Origin: Motacilla alba alba
Taxonomy: Eukaryota > Chordata > Aves > Passeriformes > Motacillidae
DNA: 64,000 bases
Assembly (NCBI RefSeq): GCF_015832195.1
Contig: NC_052021.1
Span: 24,658,286-24,722,285, forward strand
Reading direction: 5' to 3'
The notes beneath the pieces were generated by a model, which saw only the letters and a program-made list of their open reading frames with translations, was not told the origin of the DNA and made no database searches. Position numbers and translations under genes: made by a program. Positions 49,632 through 64,000 of the stretch are shown here, one piece after another. Every line of letters begins with the position of its first letter. Position 1 is the stretch's first letter.

Positions 49632-52600
49632 TTTAAAGCACAGAGAAGAAGTAATGGTAATAATCTAATTGTATAGTGCAGCCCAGAGAATCTTACTCAA
49701 TAATTTCTACATTGAGTCTCCAGTGTAGTTTGAAGTATTGCTTCTTGGCTGGAAACATACTCAGTCTTTACTAATACTTATAGTCTGTCAATTATGTGGT
49801 CTGATTTGCATTGCTGCTTGAACTGCATTTCATTTTTGATGCTGCAGCAAATGGACTCTAGGCTGTGTTGGCCAAATTCAGTGATGCTGAAAGACAGGCT
49901 GATTTGCTATATATCTGAGAGCCTCAGCACCTGTGACATTTCAAATTGCAGCCATGATTCCTGGATGATGAAACCCAGGCATTGGAGCTCTTTGTTCCTC
50001 ACTTTCCCTTTCATAGCATTATAATTATTTGCAAAAAGAGTTGAGGGCAAAAAAATTCAGGGGGATGAAATAAAGCACTGGCTCATTCATGTGAATGACT
50101 TTCTTTTTTTTCCCCTGATATTTTTTTTTAAATCTTTAAAAGACCCTTGAAAGAGGGAATTTTTCTTCTTGAGACTGAGGATTGAGAAGGCATTCTTCCT
50201 TTTCAACTCTGCCAAAGGCATCATGGCTGATGAGTGTATCCCTGGAGGGGGGCAGACAGAGACTGTTCTCCATGGATCTTGGATATGGTGCTTAAGGGAA
50301 AGGAGAATATTTAAGCTTGGTAAGATAAGTTGTAAGATAGATTATTAAGATTCCATGTTGGAAGCATCTTGGATGCAGCCAGCCGCAAGGCTGGACAGAG
50401 GGGACAAGGCTGACCCACCAGCAGAGGTGCATCCCTTTGTTGGATGCGCTGTTGGGTCCATTCCTGCTCTGGTATCTGCTGGCTCCTGTGCCTGGGTGCA
50501 GCCTCCATCAGGTGTGGCATCACCTGGGAGCTGTTATCAAACAGCAGATAGTGCTCAGTGGCCCCAGCTCCTCATCACCAGCTGGGAGTTCAGGCACTCA
50601 GTACATTGAATAGCAGGTGCAATCAGGAGACCCCTGCAGATGAAGGTCCTGTGTGCCTTGGCTGGAATAAGGGCAGCTGTAGGGTTAAAGGCACTGTGCT
50701 CTCATGAAAATTGGGTGAGGTGTCCAGCTCCTTGTTGATTGTTTCCCCTTCAAAAATTCCTCTTGGCTCAAAAGAAAAAAAAAATCATAATTCCATGGCT
50801 TTGTTCTCTGAAATAGGAGGTGGTGAAGAGCAGAATAATGTTGGATTTTATTTGCTGTGGCTATAAGATCAGGAGAGTACAGACAAAGCATGCAGCTTTT
50901 CTACTGCAGGAACTGATACAGTATTTTCTAAATATGATCTTGGCTAGTCTGACTGTTCTGGCACAAAAAACGGCTCCACATTTTGGAACAACTGGCTTGT
51001 GTTTCTTCATGTTATTAGTTACCTGAAAATAGCTTTTTTTTTTCCTCTTTTTTTTTTTTAACACATGGATTTTAGCTTATCTTCCTAGACGGGACTATAT
51101 TTTTTTTAGTCTTGCAACTGTAGTATTTACTTCTCTCATGTATTTTCAGGTGCAGTGGAAAGATGCTCACTGCACAAAATAAAGCACAGTTTCTATTTGT
51201 ATTAGATTGCAGATCCCCCTGCATTAAGGAGAAAAAGCTGTCTTTGATTCCCTGCCATTAAATACTTGTTATGTTGTTTACAGTGTTTTAAAATTAAAAC
51301 CTCATCTGGTCATTTCAGCATTTGTCACCTTCTACTTTTCTGCCTCTCAATAGACCATTTACAAGTGTTTCTATTGGCTTTTTCTGCCTAGCAACATTTG
51401 TTGCAAGTAGTTGAGGAAAATAAATGGTTTTCCATCATAAATCCAAAGCTGCAGCAGGACTTAACAACCTTTAGTTATCTTTCCTCAGAGTTCTCTTTAG
51501 AAAGGAAGAGCTATCTGATGTGATAAAAATGAAGACTTGGTGCTATGAAATCTCTGTTTGCATTCTGCAAACATGACGTTTTTCCATTAGAGTCTGTTTT
51601 TTATGAAAGAAATTGTGAGATGTCCTTCACTTCCATTGTCTTTGCTGAAATAACACAGTGGGGCTGTGGTGTTTGGGGCTGATTGCTGTGGCATGGATGA
51701 GAATTCAGGGACTGGTGTCTCTGGTACTGCCTGCTGAGGGAGGGCCCAAATGAGAGGCCAGCTTGACAAATTGCTCTGCAGAGAGCAATCTCTTCCCTGC
51801 AAGTTTGTGCTCTCTTTCTGCTGCACAGGTCCAGCATGACCAATTACATTTTGTTGTGTTTAAGCAGTAACATTTCTGTCACTTTGTTTGGCAGCCAGTT
51901 CCATATTTTAAGTGCCAGAGCTGTCCCAAACTTGAATTTTCTATCTGAAAAGGCAGAGATGTTTCAATTTCTTAGTCCATCTAGACATTTTGATGAAGTA
52001 TCTCCAACAGGCACTACTGATGATTTTGCAAGTTACAGGATTTTAGTGACATTTGGCCTAATATTTTGGGTTTTTTAGTTTCAATTTTTGCATCCATTTT
52101 GAAGAGGTAAATGGGATTATTTTTTTTTCTGGCTGAATCCAACAGGAATTGGATCAAGCTTCTAGACCTTTCACATTCTGATGATTGCTAATAGCTCTCC
52201 ATCCTTTCTTTGCCAAATTGCATGTCTAATTATTTTAATCTCACCCACAAAGAGCAGGCTTCACCATGGAACACTTAATTCTATTTACTCTATGAATTTT
52301 GCTCAAATTCAATATGATTAAAAACTAATTTTTAATCAAGAATAAATCTGCTGGATTCATTGGAGATCCCTAACATAGCATAGCTAAGATCTCACTCAGA
52401 TTTGTTTGTGTAAGTATTGTTTTCCCAGTGCTATATATGGATGGATTTTAGGAAGAAAGGATTTTAATAGTTTCTTCCTTAAAAGCTATTGGTTCTACAA
52501 CACTCAGGATGATGGTGGTTTTTATTAAACTGAAGCTTGCTTTCAATGGTTTCGGATTTCTTTGTGTTGAAGTACCAATAGTCTAGGAGAAGAAATGTGT

Positions 52601-55600
52601 CATGGGTAGAGATGGTTTCAAATGCATTTTGCAGACAACATGTAGACAGTGTTCTTCACACAATGTCATTTAACCAGAGCTCATGTAGGAAAGAAAGTGA
52701 GTCCAATGGACTGTTTATTAAATTGTGCTGATGTTTTTCTTCCTGCCAAAAACTAATATTGCAGATATGCTTTTTTTTTCTTCTTTCGTGGCAACAATCT
52801 TTGGTAACAGATGTGAGCCGTGTTTGAATTTTTAAGACCTTGTGACTGTTCTCCTGCCTTGTGGTTGAATTGAAAGGTCAATTCTTCTTTGGGGTACAGT
52901 AGCTCAGAACTCTTTACAGGTGCTTTCAAAGTCCTCCATGAGGGAGATTTGGGGGATTTCCCACAAGCTGAAGATCTACCTTTAGCATGGAAAGCTTTAC
53001 ATTTCAGTGCACAACTACTTGCACTGGTTATTCAAGTTCAAAGCAAGTTCACTGGAAATGGTGTCTGAATGCCTCCTCTCTGGATTCTTGCAGTTGGTAT
53101 AGAATGATGAAACTCTTGAGGTGGGAGCAAAGTTCAGGAATGAAACTGAAGTTTCTGTGTTTTTCACATTGGCAATATGGAGATGGTTGTGCTCATTCAC
53201 TTGAGGAATGTGTAAGTCATTGCAAAAAGGTATTGTGGAAATGGAAACTGTTGAATTATTAGTATAAATGTCATAGGAATCTTAAGGACCAAACTTGTCT
53301 GCACCTGTATTTTTTTCTATACCAAGTTTAATGTGGGCTTAAGAAAAGCATTTGTTGTACATGGCCCCCAGAGCCTCACCTCTGTATCCAAACCTCAGGC
53401 TGGATGCATGAAAACCCCATTTTTCAGCTATTGTCTGCAAGAATTCAGTGCTGTCACACTTCCTTGATTGACAGTTTTCAAAGGACAGCCTCTGCTTCTT
53501 TCACTGGTTGTCAGCAATAAAAACTTTTTGCATATTTAGTGTTCAGTGTTTACTGCTCAAGTTGTTTAGTTGGCTGGGGGTTCACATGCAAGATCAGAGA
53601 GTTCTAGGGAAGGTGCTGCTGAGAAAATTAATCTCTCAGGGACAAGGTAAAATGGATTTTAAGAAGGAAGATGTTTCAGAAGATAGATGCAGGAAAATTT
53701 AGTATGTTTTGATTAGGTCGTCAATGCTGCCTACTTAAGCTGAAGATCAACTCTCATTAAGTTTAATTGGACATCTGTATTAGGTAGGTGTCTTTGAAAA
53801 TCTTTCCCTTTATATATTCCTCTTTTTCTGCACAGGCAATATCACCCACAGAAATTCATCTGGCCTCCAAATTGTAAAGCTTTGTTTTGCTTTTTTTCCA
53901 CTAAGGGAAAAGTTAGATGAATATTTTATTTATGGGATGAAGTAGATATTTGTCCTGTTCAGCTACTAATGGTATTTTTATAAATAAAGTTTTCCATGGA
54001 GAGGAGAGCTGGGGCATAATTAGCTTTGGGTGACATGTCAGGGGAAGAGCTTGGTGCTGTGCTTTGGGAGCTGGGCTGCAGGGCTTTATGGAGCCTGGCA
54101 CACGATGGGGGTCACTTGTCAGTTGTCCCTTGACTGAGTGGACAGGGGAAGGTTGGTGCCATATGGGAACTGTTGGAATGTGGTGACTGGTTGCCTTTGT
54201 TGCTTTTCTCCAGTCTACAGACCCTGCAGAGAGCATCTTCAGAAAGCCCTACCTGGCATTGTGCCCTCTTTTGCTTCTGCATCTGGAAACAATTTGTTTT
54301 TTTGGACCAAGTGTAAGCTGACATCAAAGATGTTTTCACTTCTCTCAAAGGTTATTATTTTAAAGGGCAAATAATGCCCAGAGCAGGATTTTGCTGTTCC
54401 CTCTGTATTTTTTTTTTTTCTGGTGACAAGCTGATTACTTTTCCTGCTGTTTTATTTTCCTGTTTTTGCTTTTCCTCAAACTTTCAACTGCCATGAAAAC
54501 TCCCAAGTGGTTTTTGCCCAAATGCATGCAGGTGAGCTTTTAAATCTGAATTGCTCAGTAGATAAATGAGGATCAGTTGCTATATTTAATTATACAGTCT
54601 TCTGTAATGTGTCTCCAACAAGCATTCATCTTATGGATAGTAATTATTCTTAGCATGCCCATCTGAGCAAGATTATGCTTTGGTAATTGGTTTTGAATCC
54701 TATATCCATTTTATTTTAAGCAGCACTCACTTTAATCCTTTCTATCAATGTTTGGGGATTGAAAGTGAGGTGAGCATGTGGCAGGAGCGAGGGAAGGATT
54801 TCTCTTTTTCTTTATTAGGATGCTGCTAAGCTGACATGGTAGAAATGGAGGGTGGTTGGTGGTGGTTGATGATGACAAACAGGCTGCTGGCTTATTTGTG
54901 CTCACACTGATACTCTGCACATTGAGGATGCCCAGGCAGCTTGTGCAGACCTTCCTGCTGTGGCTGGTCCTGGAGCTGCAGTGAAAGTGTGAGACACTTC
55001 TACCACACTGACGATACCACTGTTACTCACCCCTGCAGTTGAAGTGTGATGATTTCTCTTTGTGGCTTATGTATAGAGCAATGTCCTGGCAACCTTGGGC
55101 AGCAGATGGTCAAATAGCTGTTTTTATGATTTTGAAATGGAAGTTACGATTCTTCAGCTAAGTACCTGTATCAGACATTTCTGAATGTAACCTAGGGAAG
55201 TGGTTGTTTTGTGGCTTTATTTTCTTTTTCTAGCATATTTGGTCTTGCTGATGACACTAGCTATTTTGTTTATGAAAATAAGCTCAGGCACTGCTTTCTG
55301 CAAAGATAAACTGGATATCTCCATGCTCATCTCATAATTTCTGTTTAGTGGGAAACTGAAGCAGAGGAGTTGATATGATGCTTTCATGATCCTAGTGTGT
55401 GTTTCCAGCCAGAGGTAATAACTCTTAATAGAGAGGAAAAAGAAAAAAGGAGGAAATGATCATGGCTGGGCTTATGGCTGCTGACAAAAGCACATGTGGA
55501 AGATCTTTGTATTGCCCTGATGTTTTAATAGATCCCCTCAAACGCAGCGTGGTCTAGCCCTTTGCCATGGATTGTCTCAGATATTTCTGGTGCCTCCAGA

Positions 55601-58600
55601 GATCTCTCTTTGAAAGCCTGTCTGGTAACCTGCTTATTCTTCCCCACTCAGCACAATCCATCTGCAGAGCTGTGTGGAAGGACAGGGAGCAGAGAGCTTT
55701 TCATTCTCCCAAACTCCCTGCCCTCTGACCTGTGCAGTGTTTATGTGGCACCAGACTAGCAGAGTTCGTGTACCAGGGAAACATGGCATCCTCTGGGAGG
55801 TCATTCCCTTGAGCAAAGGACATTTCGTTTACACAGCACAGGCTATAAACACAGCTCTTGGGAGAAACAGAAATCTCTGCTCAAAAGCTGGTTGCTAAAA
55901 TCCTCAGCTCTGCATGAAAAAACCAGTCTGGTATACCAGAATAAGCCCTTAGTTCTCTGGAGGCAGAAGAGCTCCTTGCTGAGTACCCACAACATTTACT
56001 GCTTCCCTTTGCACTCTGCTCGTGTCTGCTACCAGTAAGTAGGATGTGTTCAGTCCAAGACAGGTGCACTCTGAACTAGTTTTGTCAAACCAGACAGATC
56101 CAAGTGACTAGTTTGAGTTCCCTAGTTCCATTTTGGGGTTTTTCAAAAAAGGCATCTGTCACATGTTATTACAGATGAGTCTTAAGGTGGTGTTAATTTT
56201 GAGTGGCATGATGCATCTAGCTCTTGGCAGGAAAAATAGCATTGTGACAGTAAACTTTGCCATCTGTGAAAGGCCATTCTAACAAGGATTGATCCTTCAT
56301 TTGCAGGAAGGAATTCATAATTGTTCCTCATACATAAGCAACAACAGTATTCCTACAAAAGGAGTGAGAAGGGAGATTAAGAATTCATGTTCTCTGCTTG
56401 GGAGATACCTATTTGAGAACATGGGTTTAGCTGTCTGTCCACTGTAAGAAATGATGTCAGGAAACCAAACTTTCATCCAGGGATTCCTGCCTATCCCATC
56501 TTTGTGACTTGGCAAAAGTTGGATGGGCTTAGGGAGTTATTTCTCACTGAGGTCAGCCCTCCATCTAACTTAAAAAACAAACAAAGAACATCTTTCCATC
56601 CTTTTTATTCTTGTTCCTTGGGGTCAAAACAAACTCCACAAGACAGAAGATGAGTTTGGGATGCTGCTAACAGGCAGGGCGGTAATTTTGTCATGCAAGT
56701 CTGTCACCACTGAGGGCTGAACACTTCATGAATGTAGATGCTAGGATTAGGAATAATTATTAACATCCTGGGGAGGTAAGGATGGGCAAACCAGCATGCA
56801 GTGCCTTGTCAAACCAGCATGTCATCAGCACTAGAGCCAGACAATCGTTCATTTTTATTATATTTGTGACATCTCTAATTTCCTTGGCATAATGCACTTA
56901 ATCCATAATTATAGAATATTCAACTAGTCCTTGGCTTTGCTCTGTTCTCGTAACATGAGAGTGATTCTGTGTTTTTATTAATTTAATTTTCTATAAGCTA
57001 ACAGATTGCCATAAAAAAGTCCCAGAATTTCTCAACCAGTACAGCTAATAGCTGTATTTCAACAAAGGTCCCATGGTACATGTTGAACAATAACTACCAC
57101 TTCTGTGCCACTTGCAGTTTTTAATTGAATTTCTATCCCATGGATATCATGTCAGAGCCATTCATATGCTCCAATAAGTCTTCCGATATTAAACAAGTTC
57201 TTCCAAGTTATTATTGTAGTACAAATGCTGCTCAAAAGTTGATTTGCATTGCACATACACTGGTCTGGGGAAGGTAATGCAGTGCAGAAAATCTTAGCTT
57301 GTGTAGGCACAAAGCAATTATTTTTGCTGAAATTATCATACTGTACCTTTCCACTTCTTTTCATGTTGGAATGATGAGATCTGCTTTTTCTGCCCTGCTT
57401 AGAGTGAGACAGTGACATTGGAAAAAAAATGTACAGCTCTCAGTCTGGAGCAGATCACTCCTTGTTTCTGAGATGGTGCTCTTGCTTAGAGGCTCTGACT
57501 CTTGGAGCTGACTGCACTGGCATGAACTTGGACCAGTCTGTCGTGTGGTGGGGTTTAAACAGCTCCAGAATGATAAACTCTGCTGAAACTGTGCTCTTGG
57601 GCTCAGTGCATGGAACTGAGGGGATCCCTGGTGTAGACTTTGCTGTCACCTTAACTCTGCCTTTTTCTTTAATTTTCTAACCTTTTTCAAAAGGTGAACC
57701 AAATAATTGTGTTTCATGGAAAGAAAAAGTTTAAACTCCAATTTCCCTCTGCCAGATTCAGAGACTTATGTCTGACAGTGTGTTTATGATACTGAAGCAC
57801 TACAGCCTATGACTTATGACTCATTTTTGGGTTCTTCTTACTGAATGGTGTATTTGTCTGATGGCACAGAGTAAACAAAAGTTGGGTGAAGTTTTCAACC
57901 AAACTGGGGAGAGGGTCTGCATCACTAGACTGTTCAGGAGGGAAGGTCTGAACTGTGCTTGCTGACCAGCAGTAAGAAGAAACAGAGGGAATGCCTTCAT
58001 TGCTGAAACAGAAATGAAACATTGTCTGGCAAAGCTCTTGATGGGAGTTTTCTCAGGGGTTGCAACCAGAAGTGCAAGCGTTCCATACTAAGTATTACAT
58101 GGAGATTCCAATGTGCAAAATTAATGGTGATTTTCCCCTCTCCTCTGTTTTCTATTATTAGTGTACTAAAATCTATTTGGGAACTAAAAATTCAGTCACC
58201 TGAGAAGTCATAGTGGCTCCAAATATCGGAGCTTTTGAGTTGCTACCTCCCAGCTGAAGTTCAGTCTGACAGTCATAATCCTGTCTCCCTCTCTGCTTGA
58301 GTCTGAAGGACATGCTTGGATGCACTTAGGAGGGGGTAGAGAATCACTCAAATAACTTTCCTGTTCTTGGTTTGATGTGCCAGTGCCTGCCCTTCAGCAT
58401 GTTCATGAGAAGTTCTCAGGAAACTGCTCCTCCACAGATTACTGGTGAGAGGCAGCTCTGTGTGGGGTGCAGGCTGTGTCAAGGCCCCCGGGCTGCCCAT
58501 ATGTGAAGAGACCGTGCTCAGCTCACCAGCCAGAGGTTTCACCTAGGAGGTGTTCCATTTTTTATTTTTTTCAAAGCATCTTGGAGAATAATTTCTCTTC

Positions 58601-61600
58601 ATGGTGTGCCTGTTGTGATGACAAGGTCTTACCTGCACTGTGGCACAGGGACCAAAGGACAGCTGGGTGCTGCTGACTGGGCATCACTGGAATCTGTTTC
58701 ATGCATGAAGAAGCATCTGCCTGAGGGTATCCTGGTGTCCAAAGGTGTAAGCCTTGCTGTAAGGACAGCATTTGCTGTATTTATTTACATCTTGCTTTCT
58801 GTCTGAGATGTTCATGGGACAGCCCCAGGTTAGTACTCCCTTGTCTGGATTCAACCTGTTTTCAGTTCCCACTGAGCTATCCAGGAGGCATTTCAAAGCA
58901 TGCAGCAAAATCCCATTTAGAGCCTGTCTAGAAACCTCGGTGTGAAAAACCCTGCCTCTTTATCTTCCTTGTAAGGTTGCAACTATGATATTAGCTTGTG
59001 ACAGCAATTATTGATGGTGTCATTAAGGATGAGATAGAATTCCTGGAAATGCATTTAATATTTTCCCCTTTTTTTGCTGCAGGGACACTGATAAGTGGTG
59101 ACAGAATGAGATGTAAAAAAATAAAAAAGAGACAGAGAGAAGGTGGGGGTTAAAGAAACCCATGTTTATCGTTTGCCCTCATCCATGAGGCAGGGAAAAT
59201 AATTCATGAAAAACTTTGTGTACTAGAGCTATTAAAGTGCAATCTTTGAAAAATAATGACATAGCAAAACCCCATTATTAGTTATTTTCTCTATTTTCAC
59301 CATCAGTTGTGTAAAGTATGGACAAAGAAATAACCCCTTTAGAAAGCACTCCCAATGTGCTGTTACAGTTGGCTTGAAAAGACAGCTGCTATTTCACCAC
59401 ACTGCTTTGATTATTGCAAACACATTGTTTTAAGGCTTAGCAGCTGTGTAACAGTACATGATGCATATGTACACGGTGTTGTATCACTTTCTGTGTTCTC
59501 TTTTAGTAATCACTGCACTTAAAGCTCAGTATGAACTTTATTGATCCATGATTGTAGTTCATTAACACAGACCTATTCTCTTGCATCTGAGTCAAGGACA
59601 AATAAATATTTGTGTCTAAAATGGACTCTGGGGGAAGGCTTTTTTGTCTGTATGAACTGTGATTAATATGGGCACACACTAGAGGGGTTAAAGAGGTATT
59701 CGGAGAGGGAGGGATGGGGGGAAATGGACTGGGAGAAACTTGGTTAGGATTAGCAGATTTCCTGTAGTGGAAGATCCTCTCACCAGTTTCTATTTTCAAC
59801 TGCCTAAGTGATGCAGGTTCACTGTGGTGCTCATTTAAAAGTGGATGATGCAGGATGTTCTGAGGAACACGCTGTACTCTATTGAGGCTTCCAGTTTTGG
59901 ATGGGATGAGTAGTTGCTTTTGGACATATAATAGTTGAGGGCCTAATGTTAGAACATGAGCAATCTGGAGCATACTCAAGGCAGTGCTGTGAATCCAGCA
60001 GGTTTCTTGTCCAGATGCCCTCCCAGGGACCCTTTGAAGGGACAAAGGTGGGGGAAGAAAATTCACCTGTTCTAAGCCAATGGCTGCTCATCACTGCTGT
60101 GTTTCTGTGGAATAAACTGCTGAGATGAACCACTTTTCCTGCATGTTCTTATGCTCAGGGTGTCCATGCCCTGCTCACTGACCTATCAGCCATGACCAAA
60201 TGCTTATGCTAGAAATTATGGCAACATGTGAATCTCCCTGTTTTGTACCCATATTTCATTTTCTCCACTGTCCCAGAGTAAAACCTGCAGAGGTGTGCAC
60301 AGACAAGTCTGCAGAACTGCCTCTGCACCAGGTGGTTGATCAGACCCCTGTTTACTGCAGGGGGTTTATTATCAGAGCTTTCCTGTTCAGCCTGCAGAAA
60401 GATTAATTTCCAGAATGTTAAAGCTGATGTTAAAACAAACCACGTGCCTTCTGGTCAGACAGCTAAAAGGGATAAGGAAATGGCCAATGATGAGTAGCCA
60501 CTATTTCCTAATTAATCACAGGCAATTGCAATTTACCTGCTAAAAGACGGGCAACCCTTTATGCTGACATTATCCATGGGGGACTTAATGGTACCTTCCA
60601 GGAGTGTAATATCATGCTTCATTTTGTCATTGGCTTTTGAAGTACCAGGTTGAGTAGAATGAAGGAAAAAAAAAAAGCTATTTCTTTCCTGATCTAAAAA
60701 ACATCTCTGGAAGAACTTAAGTGCCACTGCTTTAAAACCTTCAGGGGTTCTAATCCTGCCAGGATAGAGCACAATTAAAGATATGCTTCACAGTTTTTTG
60801 AATTTGGGTCTAATTTTTTGGTTTTTTAGGCGTAGGTCTGTGGACAGTGCTGTCAGTAACATGAGCAGCAGTTAGTTGATCACTAGGCTGATACCCTGAG
60901 TTAGACTGGAACCCAGGTTCAAGTGGAAAGCATGGCTAAAGGCCCAAAATATACAGTCATAGACTTGAATGCTTGGATAGACAGCTACATGGATGGACTC
61001 CGAGCTCTGTCATGGCACAGGACCTCACACAGCCCAATCCATCTGCCATGGACGGGAAAGTGTGGCTCTCAGTTTACAGTTTGAAATGTCTTCCTCTGTG
61101 TGAACCTTTGGGAGGTGCCATATTCCAACCTAGGTGGTTGGAACAGCAGCAAAATGTGCCCTCCTGTGTAAAAACCACACAGGAAGCCTGTGGCAAAGTA
61201 GGAAGCTTGCAGGTCTCCCAGGATACCTTCCAATGCCTTTAGTACAACAGAATTATTTCTTCAGTGAACCTTGGAGACTGCAGGTTGATTGTTTGTGTTT
61301 GAGCCTTTCTGTGATTAAATCCAAAGACATAAAGTAAATCCATGGAGTGTTTAGGAAAAGGACTTGGATCATGGACAGCTTTCTCCTTTCATTTGCATTG
61401 ATAATATGCAGGGTACTTAGCCCTTCATAAAATTAATTTAGATAAAAGTCATGCCTTTATGAATAAAATGTTCTTAGCACACTACTTAAGAGTAAGGGCA
61501 TAGGGATATTTATCCTTGTGTTTTGGGTTCTAAACAAAAGTATTCCTCCTTCAACACCTAGAGGAAATATCTGCCATGTAGTACTGGAGCCAGTTCTCAG

Positions 61601-64000
61601 TTTGGGCAATTTTAAGTTGGATCTTTCTCACTATTTCTTGAGTCAACCTATCAAACTGGAGAGATGACTGGTCTCTTCCAGGGCTTCCTTTTCTGTCCTT
61701 GTGTCTCAGCCTCAGATACCTTCCCTCGTGAGTTGGAAGGGAATGTGCATTTTCTTGTGCTCTGTTTACTGTTCCTTCGTTAAAAAGATAATCACTCAGC
61801 TATCACCTGGGGGACTTGCTGATGCTGATTGACTTTTCAAGCTGCTCCCACTTTATTGATCTTCTGTCTGAAAAGATTCCAACAGGTTTATTCTCCCAAA
61901 GGCAAAGTGTTTTGTGTTAGATGAGCTTCTGTGGGCTGAGTGCAAAAATGACAGGAAAAGGAGGCTTTTCCGGGGTGATGTTATGCCTGTGTGGTGGTTT
62001 GAAAGACATTAGGCAGTGATGATCTTGGGGCATTGCTAGAGTGGGAGTGATCAGCTGTGTGCTTTCTGAGCTGCCCACAACTGGCAAACATTTGGTGGGG
62101 AAAAGGGGGACCCCTGCCCTATGGATCACAGGAATTTATCAAACTTGATGTAAACTGCAAGCTTGTCTTTTTGGAGAGTCTGTATTGATGCAAGCTTAGA
62201 CCCCAGCGTCTGCATTTTGAAAACATGGTAACTGCAGTCAAGGCTGTTAATCCTCATGCTCAGGGAATGAATAAAACTCACATTCAACCAGTGCTGCTGT
62301 GAGATACTTACCTGCAGTGTAGCACTGAATTTAGGAGAGGTGTAATGCAGCTGCTGATCTGACTATTGCACAAACCAAGACGCTGGGTAACGGCTGTCTT
62401 TCACTTTTGCACTTATATCCCTGTCCCTATATTTCTCATCCAAAATTCTTCACTCTGAGGAACTAGGAGAGAATAGAATGTCATATAACTGTCTGGATGA
62501 GGATGGCCAGAGTCGTTTGGGAGCATTCAGGACAACCCTAGCTTCTTGCCCGAGGAGCCAGTTGTATAACCAGGTCACCCTGCAAAGCAAGTGGTGCAGC
62601 CTACAGAAGAGCATTGTCAGCTGTATAATCTGGCCTGGAAGCTCCTTCTGTCTGGTGAATTATGATGTCTCTGCTATGCAGTGCTCACAAATGTTATTCC
62701 AAAATGCTGGGAGGGTTTGCAGAACCTGACATGGATATTTCAATGGTAATTGGAATGGATAAGCTTTGAAGGATTCAGGAATGTGCTGATTTTATATTTC
62801 ATATATTTATTTCTCATATTGAAAGACAACTTGTGCCGAAGTCTGTTCTGGTGGGAATATGAACACCACAAAATACCTGTTGAGAGCAATATTAGCCTGA
62901 GACTTGTGTTCTTTTATGGCTCCAAATTCAGTTTTCTTCTTTAGAAAACTAAATTTGCACTATTGCTTTGTCTTGTATACTCAAGTTTAAACTTTGAGGA
63001 TTTTCAGAAATGCAGAATCCTCACAAATGCAAAATTGTGAAATGCTAGCAAAATGCATTATATCCTCTTGGTAATGTTGTTATGAGTCTTTATGTTTATA
63101 GATATACACAGATATATTGGGTCCTGACCTTTATTGTGTAAATTTGTGTATATCTGCCAGTATTACTCATTCACTTGTATGTGATAGGGCCATATTGATT
63201 TTAACTAATTTGGGATCTGGTGCTGTCCTATTATTTCTGGAAAAGTAGCATGTGGAGGCTCTCAGCCATGTTGTGACTGGAAGTAAAGATGTGTTCCTAA
63301 GTCTAGAAGATTCTTTCATTGCCAGTCCCCAGCTGTCTCAGGTGGCTACATTTCATGAGCTTCAGATTTTTTATTTTTGGGAACAGTAAGAGTCAGTTTT
63401 TCCCCAGGAAGCTCAGTTAATGTGAAACTGAGTGCTGAGGAGCCTTGCCTGAGGTCAGGCAGGATTCTGTGGTATTTCTGTTCAGATTGTGTGGGTGTGC
63501 TGCTGGGGACACTAGTCTTTGTGGGTCACAAGTAGGGGTAGACATAAGGCTTGTGGGAGAGGGGTCAGCTGAGGTAGGGACTGGAAGGAGCTGCAGGCTG
63601 ACTGTAAAAGTTGGTTTGGGAATTGTCTGCAATTTTTAATATCCGTGTCTAAGGAACTGGACTAAACTATCTTTATCACTGTCCTCTTTTTTAATTACAT
63701 CAGTTTTGCAAAGATTTGCTGATGGTTTGAAAAAATTAACATGCCTTGTGTTATTTTAGAGATGACTCAGGTTCATCTAAATGTCCCCACAGTGCTGCCT
63801 ACCACTGATGCCAAAACAGGCAGACAGTGTCAGCAGCAAGTTTTGGGTAAATCACCTCCCCAGGGGGCATGAGTGGACACGTGTGTGCATCCCCAGATGG
63901 GAAACTGAGATTTTGAGCCACCTGTCCCCCTCTTTTAGAAGGATATGGTGAGCTCCTCTCAGGGCAGTTTGTATAACCCAGAGTGTGCTTATTCTCTGAG

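Larger units (their letters stand above)
47161..64000 (+). other. Downstream intron of the SorCS gene, second part; no gene seen
   Basis: Continues the presumed intron 2 to the window edge. It holds a canonical G-quadruplex motif just upstream (47342-47362), a double perfect hairpin at 49588-49631, an A/C-rich tract at 49258-49302 and T runs near 51051-51059 and 54410. The longest frame is 187 codons on the minus strand at 59503-60066; it has no recognisable domain and is probably chance. AT-rich blocks at 51150-51450, 56860-57020 and 59160-59330 are weak candidates for regulatory elements. Confidence 0.

Noticed and set aside
54500..54540. ATGCATGCAG joined to GTGAGC, considered as a third recursive splice site
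   Set aside because: The stretch before the AG is interrupted by purines and the GTGAGC donor is weaker than at the two sites reported.
59695..59755. G-rich stretch with GGGAGGGATGGGGGG
   Set aside because: The fourth G run is nine bases away, so it fails the canonical quadruplex rule.
59503..60066. 187-codon minus-strand frame
   Set aside because: It has no recognisable domain, is rich in P, S, L and H as expected of a chance frame, and no splice or start context supports it.
60905..60935. GGTTCAAGT resembling a tRNA B box
   Set aside because: No matching A box, acceptor stem or cloverleaf can be drawn around it; no tRNA was found elsewhere.

Overview
The window looks like intronic DNA from a bird, or at least a sauropsid. 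Retroposon fragments with the 3' end typical of chicken repeat 1 (CR1) LINEs are present: a GATCTTTAAGGTCTCTTCCA-type block followed by ATTCTRTG octamers. By eye the sequence is moderately AT-rich with few CpGs, repeat density is low, and no bacterial-style gene organisation is visible.

Only one coding segment can be supported. It is a 68-bp internal exon on the + strand at 32141-32208, with a strong acceptor (very long polypyrimidine tract, then AG) and a strong donor (GAG|GTACGT). It encodes ...TKLYDFNLGSVTESSLWR, which I recognise as the start of the VPS10 beta-propeller of the SorCS sorting receptors. The best match from memory is SORCS3; SORCS1 is the main alternative. Its place in the protein suggests exon 2, so the left ~32 kb would be the end of intron 1 and the right ~32 kb the start of intron 2. 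I could not find the neighbouring exons or a CpG-island promoter.

Layout: 1-32140 is upstream intron, with a minus-strand CR1 fragment near 15.98-16.26 kb, a (TA)n microsatellite at 19.2 kb, homopolymer tracts and several perfect hairpins. 32141-32208 is the exon. 32209-64000 is downstream intron, with plus-strand CR1 fragments near 36.6-37.0, 41.6-42.1 and 47.1 kb, an A/C-rich tract with G-quadruplex potential at 40.5 kb, a canonical G-quadruplex motif at 47.34 kb, and a double perfect hairpin at 49.6 kb.

All open frames other than the exon look like chance frames or transposon-derived frames. No tRNA, rRNA, CRISPR array or complete mobile element was seen. The points most worth checking are two candidate recursive-splice sites (14.33 and 39.70 kb), the double hairpin, the G-quadruplex motifs, and several AT-rich blocks with homeodomain-like cores that could be conserved enhancers. 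I found no convincing new biological system.
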